A DNA stretch of 64,000 bases from an uncultured Hyphomicrobiales bacterium (GCA_903847605.1 CAINED010000013.1:248001-312000); one strand, 5' to 3'; numbered from the stretch's first letter, positions 1 to 8,954 are shown. Made by a program: numbers and translations. The notes: generated from the sequence alone by a model not told the origin.

Positions 1-855
1 TACGCCATCGAGTACGATCATGTCGATCCAACCGAACTCGATTCCACGTTGCAGGTGAAGAAGCTCACAGGGCTTTATCTTGCCGGCCAGATCAATGGTA
101 CCACCGGGTATGAAGAAGCGGCGGCGCAGGGTCTGTTGGCGGGTATCAATGCAGCAGCGGCAGCTAAAGGCAAGGCGGCCTTCATCCTTGATCGCTCGCA
201 AGCTTACATTGGTGTCTTAGTCGACGATTTGATCACGCGCGGCGTCACGGAGCCATATCGCATGTTCACCTCGCGTGCAGAATATCGATTGTCGCTGCGG
301 GTGGATAATGCGGATCAACGGTTGACCGGCCTTGGGGTGGTGGCTGGCTGTGTAGGCGAGCCGCGAAAACAATATTTCGAGAGAAAAATGGAGTTGTTGC
401 AAGAATCCACAAAGCTCACTCAGGAGCTTTCGATCACTCCAACTCGGGCCAAAACTTGCGGTCTGACCGTGAACCAGGACGGCGCTGCGCGGAGCGCCTT
501 TTCGCTGCTTTCTTACCCTGAGATCTCGTGGGATGATCTGGAACGCATTTGGCCCGAACTTTCGGGAATACCGAAGGAAATCGCCTTACAAGTCGAAAAT
601 GACGCCAGATACCAAGTCTATCTTTCGCGGCAGCAGGCGGACATCAGGGCTTTCAAAGGAAGCGAGGCAGGGCATATTCCTGCCGACATCGAGTTTGCCC
701 GCATCGGAGGACTTTCTTCTGAGATTCGGAGCAAACTTGAACTCGTCCGGCCGACGACGGTCGGCCAAGCGAGCCGGATCGAGGGGATGACCCCAGTTGC
801 CCTCGCAGCCTTGCTCGCCCACATTCGCGTTAGGCAATCGCGAGTTGGCATTTAG
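1..855 (+). CDS. mnmG: tRNA uridine-5-carboxymethylaminomethyl modification enzyme MnmG (C-terminal part)
   Basis: The reading frame is open from the first base, so the gene is cut by the left edge; the TTG at 49 is only the first start-like codon in the window. The visible roughly 284 residues match the end of the FAD-binding region and the C-terminal helical domain of MnmG (GidA), including [20 protein letters not shown] and the [13 protein letters not shown] stretch that are hallmarks of the family. With MnmE, MnmG installs the cmnm5 group on U34 of tRNAs reading NNA/NNG codons. It lies directly upstream of rsmG and parAB, the usual alphaproteobacterial order near the replication origin. 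The C-terminus appears complete. Confidence 0.97.
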   Translation, partial: YAIEYDHVDPTELDSTLQVKKLTGLYLAGQINGTTGYEEAAAQGLLAGINAAAAAKGKAAFILDRSQAYIGVLVDDLITRGVTEPYRMFTSRAEYRLSLRVDNADQRLTGLGVVAGCVGEPRKQYFERKMELLQESTKLTQELSITPTRAKTCGLTVNQDGAARSAFSLLSYPEISWDDLERIWPELSGIPKEIALQVENDARYQVYLSRQQADIRAFKGSEAGHIPADIEFARIGGLSSEIRSKLELVRPTTVGQASRIEGMTPVALAALLAHIRVRQSRVGI

Positions 856-860
856 CTCGA

Positions 861-1481
861 GTGTCGGAAAGTCTTATGGCTGAGGCAAAGCTTAGCGGTG
901 TTTCACGTGAAACAATCGCCGATCTGAAAATTTATGAGCGTGAGCTTCGCCGGTGGCAGAAAATCAAGAACCTGGTTGCGCCATCCACTTTGGAGCATCT
1001 TTGGACACGGCACTTTTCGGATTCGGCGCAACTGCTGGCGCTAAAGCCTGACGCTCGTCGCTGGGCCGATCTCGGCTCCGGCGCTGGCTTTCCGGGACTG
1101 GTAATGGCCACGCTCCTGAAGAACGTTCCGGGTGCAAGCGTTCACCTCATTGAAAGCGATCACCGAAAATGCGCATTTCTGCGGGAAACAGCGAGAGCGC
1201 TCGGCGCGCCTGCGATTATCCACAATGCGCGCGCGGAGGAAGTGGTTTCTGACCTGCAAGACGTTGAAATTGTTACGGCACGGGCGCTCGCCCCCTTACG
1301 TGATCTTCTGGAATTAGCTATGCCGTTGCTGGAAAAAGGGGCCGAGGGCCTTTTTCTCAAGGGACAAGATGTTGCATCTGAATTGACCGATGACGCTATA
1401 TTTAGTAGGGTTACGCTTGAATTTTTCCCGAGCATAACGTCCGAAGCGGCCAGAATCGTTGGCGCAAAACTAATCTGTTAG
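861..1481 (+). CDS. rsmG: 16S rRNA (guanine527-N7)-methyltransferase RsmG (GidB)
   Basis: A 206-residue Rossmann-fold SAM-dependent methyltransferase of the RsmG family, which methylates N7 of G527 in 16S rRNA. The SAM-binding motif LGSGAGFPG and the following ESDHRKCAFLRE segment are visible, and the length is normal. The gene begins with GTG at 861, five bases after mnmG. An ATG at 876, preceded by GGAAAG at 866-871, is an equally good or better start and would give 201 residues. The codons for Val-Ser-Arg-Glu-Thr near the N-terminus contain a perfect parS palindrome, listed separately. Translation is probably coupled to mnmG. Confidence 0.96.
   Translation: MSESLMAEAKLSGVSRETIADLKIYERELRRWQKIKNLVAPSTLEHLWTRHFSDSAQLLALKPDARRWADLGSGAGFPGLVMATLLKNVPGASVHLIESDHRKCAFLRETARALGAPAIIHNARAEEVVSDLQDVEIVTARALAPLRDLLELAMPLLEKGAEGLFLKGQDVASELTDDAIFSRVTLEFFPSITSEAARIVGAKLIC
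899..914. promoter_or_regulatory. parS: parS centromere site (ParB-binding palindrome)
   Basis: The 16-base perfect palindrome TGTTTCACGTGAAACA equals the consensus parS recognised by chromosomal ParB. It is embedded in the rsmG coding sequence, where it encodes part of Gly-Val-Ser-Arg-Glu-Thr, and lies 610 bases upstream of parA. Exact identity to the consensus together with adjacent parAB makes function very likely. I saw no second exact copy in the window. Confidence 0.93.
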
Positions 1482-1523
1482 GACCAAGTTCCTCGGAATA
1501 ATATCCTAAACTGGGCGGTACAC

Positions 1524-2321
1524 ATGCGGGTCCTCGTATTGGCGAATCAGAAGGGCGGCGTCGGGAAGACGACCACGGCCATCAACTTGGGTACTGCGCT
1601 CGCCGCGATAGGCGAAAAGGTGCTCATTGCGGACTTGGATCCGCAGGGGAACGCATCCACGGGGCTTGGAATCGATCGCCAGAACCGGCGGCGCTCGACC
1701 TACGATGTAATGGTCGGCGAAGGAACGCTTCTGGAAGCGGCCAAGCCTACCGCGGTGCCGGGTCTTTATATTGCGCCTTCAACTCTCGATCTGTTGGGTG
1801 TCGAACTGGAAATCGCGCCGGCGGCCGATCGCGCCCACCGATTGAAGAAGGCCGTCGCCGATCTGGCGAAGCATGATGATGCGGAAACAGGGCCTTTCAC
1901 CTATGTGCTGGTGGATTGCCCGCCTTCGCTCAACCTGCTGACGATCAACGCTCTGGCTGCGGCGGACAGCGTGCTTGTGCCGCTGCAATGCGAGTTCTTC
2001 GCACTCGAGGGACTTTCGCAATTGCTTGCTACCGTGGATCAGGTGAAACGCACGTTGAATCCGGCGCTGACTATTCATGGTGTTGTGCTGACGATGTTCG
2101 ATCCGCGCAATAACCTTGCGAGTCAGGTCGTTGCCGATGTGCGCCATCATATGGGCGACAAGGTCTACGATACGATCATTCCGCGGAATGTCCGAGTCTC
2201 CGAAGCGCCGTCGCATGGCAAACCTGTGCTGCTCTACGATTTCAAGTGCGCCGGCAGCCAAGCCTATCTCAAGCTGGCCTCCGAAATCATTCAACGCGAG
2301 AAGGCCTTGCGCGCTGCCTGA
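1524..2321 (+). CDS. parA: Chromosome-partitioning ATPase ParA (Soj family)
   Basis: A 265-residue ParA/MinD-type ATPase. The deviant Walker A motif QKGGVGKTTT lies at residues 9-18, followed by DLDPQGNAS (A' motif) and VLVDCPPSL (Walker B). No N-terminal DNA-binding domain is present, which separates chromosomal Soj-type ParA from plasmid type Ia forms. ParA binds DNA non-specifically in its ATP form, and ParB bound at parS stimulates hydrolysis to move the origin region. It is 42 bases after rsmG and 29 bases before parB, so the two par genes form an operon with a parS site immediately upstream. Confidence 0.98.
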   Translation: MRVLVLANQKGGVGKTTTAINLGTALAAIGEKVLIADLDPQGNASTGLGIDRQNRRRSTYDVMVGEGTLLEAAKPTAVPGLYIAPSTLDLLGVELEIAPAADRAHRLKKAVADLAKHDDAETGPFTYVLVDCPPSLNLLTINALAAADSVLVPLQCEFFALEGLSQLLATVDQVKRTLNPALTIHGVVLTMFDPRNNLASQVVADVRHHMGDKVYDTIIPRNVRVSEAPSHGKPVLLYDFKCAGSQAYLKLASEIIQREKALRAA

Positions 2322-2350
2322 CCAAATCAACGAATCCGGATGCGAAATAA

Positions 2351-3241
2351 ATGGCTGAAGAAAATCGTCCGAGACTGGGACTTGGCCGCGGGCTTGCTGC
2401 GCTGATCGGCGAGAATGCGCTGGACAAGCCTGTAACGCCCGAACAATCCATAGCGCAACGGAAGGCGCCGATCGAATTTCTGCGCCCCAATCCACGCAAT
2501 CCCCGGCGCAGTTTCGACGAAGCACAACTTGACGATCTTGCAGCATCGATCAAGCAAAAGGGCGTGATTCAGCCGATCCTAGTTCGCGCCGTTGCGGGCG
2601 CCACGAATGTCTACGAGATCATCGCGGGCGAGAGGCGCTGGCGGGCGGCGCAGCGTGCTGGTGTCCATGACGTCCCGATCGTCGTTGCCGATGTATCGGA
2701 CCGCGAGGCCTTGGAAATCGCCATCGTCGAAAACGTCCAGCGTTCGGATCTCAACCCGCTCGATGAAGCACGTGCTTACGAGCAACTTGCCGCCGAATTC
2801 GGATACACGCAGGAAGATCTTTCACGCATTATCGGCAAGAGCCGCAGCCACATCGCAAACATCCTGCGGCTGCTCAAGTTGCCGGAATTCTCGCGCAATC
2901 TTCTCGCCTCCGGACAGCTAACGGCCGGACATGCTCGCGCGCTTCTCGCATTCCCCGATGTCGATTCGGTTGCGAAACGCGCCGTCGCAGAAGGACTAAG
3001 TGTGCGTGATCTCGAAAGGCTCGCGCAGGAAGCCAACGAAATTAAGAGCAACGGCGTAGAACATTCGCGGCAGCGTGTTGCTCAAGAAAAAGATCCGGAT
3101 ACGCGTTCGCTGGAACAGACATTGAACGACGCGTTAGGCCTTCTGGTAAACATAAAGCACAAGGGCGAGAAGGGCGAGCTGTCGATCCGTTACAAGTCAC
3201 TCGAGCAACTCGACGCATTGTGCCGCCGCTTGCGCGCGTAA
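2351..3241 (+). CDS. parB: Chromosome-partitioning protein ParB
   Basis: A 296-residue ParB/Spo0J protein. After a short N-terminal segment that should contact ParA (LGRGLAALIG near residue 11), the ParB-N CTPase domain shows PRNPRRSFDE and GERRWRAAQRAG. A helix-turn-helix follows, with DLSRIIGKSRSHIANILRLL. The C-terminal dimerisation segment ends the protein. ParB loads at parS as a CTP-dependent clamp and spreads along DNA; the perfect parS site lies upstream in rsmG. Its stop is 16 bases from the convergent holA end, and no clear intrinsic terminator is seen between them. Confidence 0.98.
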   Translation: MAEENRPRLGLGRGLAALIGENALDKPVTPEQSIAQRKAPIEFLRPNPRNPRRSFDEAQLDDLAASIKQKGVIQPILVRAVAGATNVYEIIAGERRWRAAQRAGVHDVPIVVADVSDREALEIAIVENVQRSDLNPLDEARAYEQLAAEFGYTQEDLSRIIGKSRSHIANILRLLKLPEFSRNLLASGQLTAGHARALLAFPDVDSVAKRAVAEGLSVRDLERLAQEANEIKSNGVEHSRQRVAQEKDPDTRSLEQTLNDALGLLVNIKHKGEKGELSIRYKSLEQLDALCRRLRA

Positions 3242-3257
3242 GATCGGACGATCCAGT

Positions 3258-4298
3258 TCAGGCAGCGTTGCGGAGCAAGCGAAAGCGACGAGCGATCATC
3301 AGCAGCGCATGCATCAGTATACTTTGTGCAAGTGCAGGTTCGCGCCGTGTATCCAGCGTCGCTTTGCCGAGATCTTCCACGCAGGTTGCTATGTCCTTGC
3401 GACGCCATTGTCTTGACTGGCGAATTAACGCTTCCTTGCGTGGTCCAAAAATTGTCCGTCCCGCATGACGGTCGACGGCTTCCTCCAACCTCAGACCGGT
3501 ATCGGCATCGATGAGAATCTGGTACAGCATGTGAGCATGTCGGCTCGCCGCCGCCAGCAGCGAAAACAGTTCCGAACTGGTTGTGTAAATCTCGGAGCTG
3601 GCATCGCCAAGAAACTTCATGTCGCCGGAAAAGGCGGCAAATACGATATTGTCGATGGCAAAGGCTGAAGCATCCGCCACAGCCTTGATGACATCGTCTT
3701 CAACGATGCGCTTTTGCCCATGCGCGAAAAGAATCAACTTTTCCAGTTCGGCGCGAGTCGAAAGCCGATCGTCCCCGAGCAAGCCAGCGAGAACGCTCCT
3801 GGCGCCCGGTTCGATTGCAAGCCCGGCGTCTCTGAGCGCTGTATCGATCAGCCTTTCGATATCTCGCGCCTGATCCGGATAGCATTCGATGGCGGCAGCA
3901 TTTTTGGCGCGCTCGGCGAGCTTGCGCAGCGGCGATTCGCGACGCAGCATGCCCGCCTGCACTATGATCTTGCAGTCCGGCGCGGGAGACTCGAGGATTG
4001 TTTCCAGCGGGCCCGTAATCTGTTTTGCGCCGGCGCGGATCACGATTGCCCGCTTGTCGGCGAATAGGCCCATCCCATGGGCTTCCTCGTAGAGTTGTCC
4101 GGGATTTGACGCGATCTCGTCGCCGTCGACGCGGGTTAATTGGTCCGCGTTGGAAGGGTTAACGCCGCAACGCTTGAGAATGGTTGAGGAGCGCTCGCTG
4201 ACGAGACCTGCGTCTGTCCCGAACAACACGAAGACATCAATCTGGGCGAGCGGGCCAGATACGAACTTGTCTGCGTCGCGGTGCGGAACAACGACCAT
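3258..4298 (-). CDS. holA: DNA polymerase III subunit delta HolA
   Basis: A 346-residue HolA-type protein, the wrench of the sliding-clamp loader that opens the beta ring. Family features include the early VFVLFGTDAGLVSERS segment, the NPFR-like SNADQLTRVDGDE region and the central LSTRAELEKLILFA segment. It is transcribed after lptE with a 6-base gap, so the two are probably cotranscribed. The usual upstream partner in this phylum, leuS, is not adjacent here. Its stop faces the parB stop. Confidence 0.92.
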   Translation of the reverse strand: MVVVPHRDADKFVSGPLAQIDVFVLFGTDAGLVSERSSTILKRCGVNPSNADQLTRVDGDEIASNPGQLYEEAHGMGLFADKRAIVIRAGAKQITGPLETILESPAPDCKIIVQAGMLRRESPLRKLAERAKNAAAIECYPDQARDIERLIDTALRDAGLAIEPGARSVLAGLLGDDRLSTRAELEKLILFAHGQKRIVEDDVIKAVADASAFAIDNIVFAAFSGDMKFLGDASSEIYTTSSELFSLLAAASRHAHMLYQILIDADTGLRLEEAVDRHAGRTIFGPRKEALIRQSRQWRRKDIATCVEDLGKATLDTRREPALAQSILMHALLMIARRFRLLRNAA

Positions 4299-4304
4299 TC
4301 TCGA

Positions 4305-4808
4305 TCACGTCCGGCCGGAGAGATAACTCGCGAGCCTCGTGTGGATCTGATCCGAGAGGGCTTTTGCGGCGCGGATTTCGGCGTCGCGGGCGGCGCGGAG
4401 GTTGGCGAAGCGCTGGCTGGTTCGATCATAGCTTGCGGCGACGAATGCGGTGCCTTCGGTTATCGGCTCGGTTGCGCCGGACGGAATCAGCTTGTAGTTG
4501 GCGTCGACGATGACATTGGCGGCCGTGGCGCGCCCGGAAATGGTGTCGACCAGCGGCGTCTGAACCTTTTCCGTCACCGAGATCACGAGACGGTATTTCG
4601 GCGTAACTTCCGATCCGCTGCCGTTCAGTGCGAAGACGAGTTCGTTCGCGAGATAATGCCCGATGCGATCGGGAATGGGCTCGACCTTGATCGCCGCGAG
4701 ATCCGAGCGGAGATTGTTGCCGGCAAGGCCGCCGTACATCGGCTGAAGGCATCCGCCCAGACCGAGCGAAAGGAGGAGAGCGGGCAGAATTTTTGGAAAT
4801 CTCGGCAT
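4305..4808 (-). CDS. lptE: LPS-assembly lipoprotein LptE
   Basis: I choose the ATG whose product starts MPRFPKILPALLLSLGLGGC, because it gives a textbook lipoprotein signal: basic start, hydrophobic core, and a lipobox ending LGGC with the Cys near residue 20. An upstream ATG ending at 4838 would add ten residues. The mature part resembles LptE, the outer-membrane lipoprotein that plugs the LptD barrel and helps deliver lipopolysaccharide to the surface. Recognition rests on length, the lipobox, the following QPMYGG stretch and adjacency to holA, a pairing common in proteobacteria. Confidence 0.85.
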   Translation of the reverse strand: MPRFPKILPALLLSLGLGGCLQPMYGGLAGNNLRSDLAAIKVEPIPDRIGHYLANELVFALNGSGSEVTPKYRLVISVTEKVQTPLVDTISGRATAANVIVDANYKLIPSGATEPITEGTAFVAASYDRTSQRFANLRAARDAEIRAAKALSDQIHTRLASYLSGRT

Positions 4809-4940
4809 TTTCGTTTGTAATCCAGAGGCTTCCGGCATTCTAGCCGTGTAACTGACGAAACGCTGACGGTCTCAATTACCATAGCATTCCATGCTATCCA
4901 ATTCCTGAACCGGCGCTGCAGCAGGAGAAGAGCCAATTCA

Positions 4941-5627
4941 ATGAGCGATACAGGCATGCCCACGGGGCTCGAGGAGAGATATCGCGCGGTCTGCGAGAAT
5001 ATTGCCCGCGCGGCCCGTCATGCGGGCCGAGACCCCCAATCGGTCCAACTGGTGATAGCTTCGAAAACCCAGTCTGCAGATGCTATCGAAGCGCTGATCC
5101 GATTGGGCCACCGTGTTTTCGGCGAAAATCGGGTCCAGGAAGCCTATTCCAAATGGCCCGATCTCAAGCAGCGCTATCCCGATGTACTACTCCACCTGAT
5201 CGGCCCGTTGCAAACCAACAAGGCGCGGGAGGCTGTACGGCTCTTCGATGTGATCGAGACCGTCGACCGGGAAAAACTGGGGCGCGCGCTCGCAGCCGAA
5301 GAAGCGCGTGAAAATCGCCGACTTCGCTACATGCTGGAAGTCAACGTGGGCGCCGAGGAGCAGAAATCCGGTATTTCGCCCGGCAACGCCGCAGAATTGT
5401 TGAGCGTCTGCCGCGATCAACTCCAGCTCACTGTCGAGGGCCTCATGTGCATTCCCCCCGCAGGCGAGCAAGCCTCCCCCTATTTCGCCCTGCTCAGGAA
5501 ACTGGCGGGAGAACTTGGTCTGCCCAAGCTGTCGATGGGTATGACCGCCGACTATCCGCTGGCCATACAGCTAGGGGCCACGCATGTGCGAATCGGAACT
5601 GCGATTTTCGGCGAGAGAAAGCCATAA
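4941..5627 (+). CDS. PLP-homeostasis protein, YggS/PROSC family
   Basis: A 228-residue fold-type III pyridoxal-phosphate protein without known catalytic activity, which buffers intracellular PLP and affects amino-acid balance. The PLP lysine is in VIASKTQ (Lys42). The downstream GHRVFGENRVQEA, HLIGPLQTNKAREA, LSMGMTADYPLAI and GATHVRIGTAIFG motifs are all family hallmarks. It is divergent from lptE across a short gap and ends 10 bases before the convergent L,D-transpeptidase gene. Confidence 0.95.
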   Translation: MSDTGMPTGLEERYRAVCENIARAARHAGRDPQSVQLVIASKTQSADAIEALIRLGHRVFGENRVQEAYSKWPDLKQRYPDVLLHLIGPLQTNKAREAVRLFDVIETVDREKLGRALAAEEARENRRLRYMLEVNVGAEEQKSGISPGNAAELLSVCRDQLQLTVEGLMCIPPAGEQASPYFALLRKLAGELGLPKLSMGMTADYPLAIQLGATHVRIGTAIFGERKP

Positions 5628-5637
5628 ATATCTGAAT

Positions 5638-6204
5638 TTACGTTATTTCTATGACTGCGTTGGGAGCGAGGCGCGGCAGCAGCCGACGCATCCATTCGGG
5701 GCTTACGGCGACGCACCCTTCCGTAGGCGATCTGTCGTCGCGCCACAGATGAAAGAAAATCGCGCTACCTCGCCCCTGGCTGCGGCGCGTTAAATTGTAG
5801 TCGAGAACAAGCGCCAAATCGTAGAGACCGTCGTCGCGCCACAATTTTTCGTGGCTGGCGGGGAAGGGCAGGCGCACCGGGCGGTTGTAATTGGGATTTC
5901 CGGGCGCATCGCACCAGCCATCGCTGTCGCGAATCGCTTTCAGGGGAATGAACGACCGCGGTCTGGGGCCCGGGCCGACCCTGAAAAACCCGCCGACGAT
6001 GGAATGACGCCCCTTCGGCGTTCGGCCGTCGCCTTCCCGCTTGGCCCGTGCGACGCCGCCACGGCCGATCACGCAGGGAATGAAGAGATTGCCCGCCCGA
6101 ATGCATCCCCGGATGACAATGTTTTCATGGGCAGCCGCACGCGGGAGCGTGGAGACCACCAACTTTCTGACGAGGCGCGCTTTCCCGGGTGAAGCAGCAA
6201 TCAC
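5638..6204 (-). CDS. L,D-transpeptidase-like (YkuD-type) protein
   Basis: A 188-residue protein matching the YkuD/L,D-transpeptidase catalytic fold, whose characterised members cross-link peptidoglycan or attach lipoproteins through a catalytic cysteine. The active-site region reads FFHLWRDDRSPTEGCVAVS, with His152 and Cys164 as the presumed catalytic residues; REGDGRTPKG is also typical. No signal peptide or membrane anchor is visible, so either the start is misplaced or the protein is exported in another way. This compact form is widespread in alphaproteobacteria. The periplasmic role is inferred from the family. Confidence 0.85.
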   Translation of the reverse strand: MIAASPGKARLVRKLVVSTLPRAAAHENIVIRGCIRAGNLFIPCVIGRGGVARAKREGDGRTPKGRHSIVGGFFRVGPGPRPRSFIPLKAIRDSDGWCDAPGNPNYNRPVRLPFPASHEKLWRDDGLYDLALVLDYNLTRRSQGRGSAIFFHLWRDDRSPTEGCVAVSPEWMRRLLPRLAPNAVIEIT

Positions 6205-6361
6205 GTTGCGGTGAGGCCTCCCGGCCGAATTCTCACGAAGAAGTCGCCTGATATTTATGATAAATCTCTGGCAATGTCAGATACGAATCGTGCGTGTCGG
6301 TCATTGCTGCCGGGTTACGGTGGCAACGAGCGCACAAGTTGACGGTTTGATCTTCCAAAGG

Positions 6362-7054
6362 ATGAAGATGACTCAGGTACGCAAAATCCTCGTCGCGGAT
6401 GACGACAACGAATTGCGGAGTGCCCTGACAGAGCAGCTCGCTCTTTACGAGGAGTTTTCGACACAGGAAGCCGATACGGCGACCAAGGCTGTTTCGATCG
6501 TGAGGGCGACACCGCCTGACGTCATCATCATGGATGTGGGACTTCCCGACATGGATGGCCGGGAAGCTGTGAAGATATTGCGAAAGGATGGCTTCAAGGG
6601 CCCAATCATCATGTTGACGGGGCATGTGACCGATGCCGACGCTGTGCTCGGACTCGAATCCGGCGCCAACGATTACGTCAACAAGCCCTTCCGGTTTGCC
6701 GTGCTGCTGGCGCGAATACGCGCCCATCTGCGCCAGCACGAAGCGACCGACGACGCTTCATTCCAGATCGGTCAGTATGTGTTCAAGCCCAGTTCCAGGC
6801 AGCTGATCAACGAAAAGGGCAGCAAGCTGAGGCTGACGGAAAAGGAAACCGCGATCTTGCGGCACCTTTATCGCGCGGGGACGCAGGTCGTTACGCGCGA
6901 AACCTTGCTACGCGAAGTCTGGGGTTACAACTCCAACGTCACCACGCACACGCTGGAAACGCACATCTACAGGCTGCGCCAGAAGATCGAGCGCGATCCT
7001 GCGAATTCGCAACTTCTGCTGACAGAGGGCGGCGGCTACAAGCTGGTGCCATAG
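6362..7054 (+). CDS. OmpR/PhoB-family response regulator
   Basis: A receiver domain is followed by a winged-helix DNA-binding domain. I use the ATG at 6362 (MKMTQVRKILVADDD); the longer frame from 6257 adds 35 residues with no receiver homology. Acidic-pocket residues are in VADDD and the phosphoacceptor is Asp58 in VIIMDVGLPDMDG. The conserved lysine is in YVNKPFR. The C-terminal half shows LTEKETAILRHL and LETHIYRLRQKIE, typical of OmpR recognition helices. No histidine kinase gene is nearby, so the cognate kinase is unknown. A cyclic-nucleotide-binding protein follows 23 bases downstream and may work with it. Confidence 0.94.
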   Translation: MKMTQVRKILVADDDNELRSALTEQLALYEEFSTQEADTATKAVSIVRATPPDVIIMDVGLPDMDGREAVKILRKDGFKGPIIMLTGHVTDADAVLGLESGANDYVNKPFRFAVLLARIRAHLRQHEATDDASFQIGQYVFKPSSRQLINEKGSKLRLTEKETAILRHLYRAGTQVVTRETLLREVWGYNSNVTTHTLETHIYRLRQKIERDPANSQLLLTEGGGYKLVP

Positions 7055-7077
7055 CAGCGGCGATACACGGTAGGGGC

Positions 7078-7533
7078 ATGTCGCTCGAAGACGAAATCGC
7101 AATGATGGCGCGCATTCCGGTTCTTGCCGAACTGGACGCCGAAGCGTTGCGGATTCTCGCCTTCTCTGCAGATACGCGCAGTCTTCAGCCCGGCGATATT
7201 CTCGTGCGGCGGGGCGCGCGTTCGGACGGGGGCTATTTCGTGCTCAGCGGATCGCTTTCGCTGGTGCGCGATATGGAAACGAACCGTGAAGTCGGCGTCG
7301 CCATGGCCGGCGATCTCATCGGCGAAATGGCGATGATTGCGCCGACGGAATATCCATTTACTGCAGTCGCGCGCGAGCCGACAACTTTATTGCGAATTGC
7401 GCGAACACTCTTTCAGCGGGTCTTGCGGGAGTATCCGGGCAGCGCGGCGAGGCTGCGCACGACAATCGAGAAGAAGCTTGCAGAATTTAATGCTGAATTG
7501 CAGACGCTGGCTGCCGGCACAAAGTCAGACTAA
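7078..7533 (+). CDS. Stand-alone cyclic-nucleotide-binding-domain protein
   Basis: A 151-residue protein made almost entirely of a CRP-type cyclic-nucleotide-binding beta-barrel (about residues 10-130), with no helix-turn-helix or enzymatic domain after it. The phosphate-binding cassette is visible as GDLIGEMAMIAPTEYPFTA. The Arg that normally contacts the cyclic phosphate (in the PRxAT part) is replaced here by Phe, so cAMP/cGMP binding is doubtful. The gene follows the response-regulator gene in the same direction and probably shares its transcript. It may act as a protein-interaction module, which is an inference. Confidence 0.85.
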   Translation: MSLEDEIAMMARIPVLAELDAEALRILAFSADTRSLQPGDILVRRGARSDGGYFVLSGSLSLVRDMETNREVGVAMAGDLIGEMAMIAPTEYPFTAVAREPTTLLRIARTLFQRVLREYPGSAARLRTTIEKKLAEFNAELQTLAAGTKSD

Positions 7534-7553
7534 GCGGCGATTAAATTCCGCGA

Positions 7554-8312
7554 CTAACCGATCCGGCTTTCCACATACTGTTTCAATTCCGGATTTCGCT
7601 GCAACGACTCTTCGATAAGTTTGTCCGTTGCTGCTTCCATTCGCTCCTGGAGCTGTGAAAAAAATGCTGCGCGTTCGAGGCCTGCAGGAATGGGCGGAAG
7701 AAATTCGACGAGAATGATTCCGGGTCTGCGTATAAAACTCCTGCGTGGCCAGAACAGGCCGGAATTTAGCGCTACGGGAACACAGGGGACGTTGGTCTGC
7801 GAGTATATCTGCGCAACGCCAAACTTGTAGAGGGGTGGAGCCCCAACGGGACGGCGGGTGCCCTCGGGAAAGATGAAGATCTGCCTGCCTTGCGCCAGTA
7901 TCTCGCGGGCGCGCTGAGTCGCCTCTGCCAGCGCGGACGAGCCGGATGACCTGTTGATGGCAATCTGTTCGGCGGCTTTCAGATACCAGCCGAAAACCGG
8001 AATCCAGGTGAGTTCGCGCTTCAGGATGAAAGAGAAATCCGGAAAATGGAGGCAGAGCGCAAACGTCTCCCAGATCGACTGATGTTTCGGCGCGATGATG
8101 TAGCCGCCTTTGGGAATATTCTCGACGCCTCTGAATTCCGCCTTCGTGCCGCAGATGATCTTGAGCCACCAAAGGGAAGAGCGTGCCCAGGTGCGCGCCA
8201 TGAAGAACACCGCGTGACGGCCCATAAACACCGACGGTAATCCGACGATCATCAGAACGATCAGATTCACATAAAAGACCAGATTGAAGATCGCGGACCG
8301 GATGATGATCAT
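7554..8312 (-). CDS. plsC: 1-acyl-sn-glycerol-3-phosphate acyltransferase (PlsC family)
   Basis: A 252-residue membrane acyltransferase. The start taken is the ATG giving MIIIRSAIFNLVFYVN; an upstream in-frame ATG at 8393 adds an unlikely 27-residue leader. An N-terminal membrane helix is followed by the catalytic block IIAPKHQSIWETFA, an H-X4-E form of the usual H-X4-D motif (His77, Glu82), and by the glycerol-phosphate-binding block FPEGTRRPVG. The family transfers a second acyl chain to lysophosphatidic acid. It is convergent with the cyclic-nucleotide-binding gene. Substrate preference cannot be read from sequence. Confidence 0.9.
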   Translation of the reverse strand: MIIIRSAIFNLVFYVNLIVLMIVGLPSVFMGRHAVFFMARTWARSSLWWLKIICGTKAEFRGVENIPKGGYIIAPKHQSIWETFALCLHFPDFSFILKRELTWIPVFGWYLKAAEQIAINRSSGSSALAEATQRAREILAQGRQIFIFPEGTRRPVGAPPLYKFGVAQIYSQTNVPCVPVALNSGLFWPRRSFIRRPGIILVEFLPPIPAGLERAAFFSQLQERMEAATDKLIEESLQRNPELKQYVESRIG

Positions 8313-8447
8313 GGCTGCTCGACGACGAGTTAGTGCGCGCCCGTCTCTAGAACATGAGACGGGAAAGTGGAAACCACTACTTTGATAATGCAACTGGTCG
8401 CAGTCAGCCCTTGGATATCAGGCTTCGGCTCGGTTCCATCGCCCTTG

Positions 8448-8954
8448 TCACTCGAAAACAAAGGCCACGCGTTCGCGGACCTCGCCGCCAAAGATTTCAG
8501 GCGCCTTGCGCAGAAGTCGTCCGCCAAGCCCTTCGTAAAACCTCACGGCGCGAAGATTGTCGGCCAGCGCCCAAACGATCGCCGTCTCGCAGCCATATCG
8601 GGCGAGGTCCGAACGCGCGGCGCGGAACATGCGGCCTCCAAATCCCAGGCCCTGATATTCCGGCAGCAGATAAAGTTCGAATATCTCGCCGCGATAGGGC
8701 ATCGTCCTGATACGATTGCGACCGTATGTCGCATATCCGGCGATCTGGTCGTCGAAATCCAGAACGAGAATGTTCGAACCGCGACGGATGGCGCTCGTCC
8801 ACCAGCGTGGGCCACGCCGCGAAATCATGCGCTCGAGTTCACGTCCGGGAATGATGCCCCTGTAGGCTTCACGCCAGGCGGCATCGTGCACGCCGGCGAT
8901 CCCGGCAGCATCCCGGGGCCGGGCCGTTCGAATGGTGGTAAGCGCGCTGACCAT
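8448..8954 (-). CDS. GNAT-family N-acetyltransferase
   Basis: A 168-residue GCN5-related acetyltransferase. The acetyl-CoA pyrophosphate-binding loop is in LPEYQGLGFGGRMF (motif A), and the C-terminal motif ALADNLRAVRFYEGLGGR is typical of the fold. The early segment HDAAWREAYRGIIPG is shared by a common GNAT subfamily of unknown substrate. The gene stands alone between plsC and the tRNA-Gly gene. No substrate can be assigned. Confidence 0.88.
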   Translation of the reverse strand: MVSALTTIRTARPRDAAGIAGVHDAAWREAYRGIIPGRELERMISRRGPRWWTSAIRRGSNILVLDFDDQIAGYATYGRNRIRTMPYRGEIFELYLLPEYQGLGFGGRMFRAARSDLARYGCETAIVWALADNLRAVRFYEGLGGRLLRKAPEIFGGEVRERVAFVFE

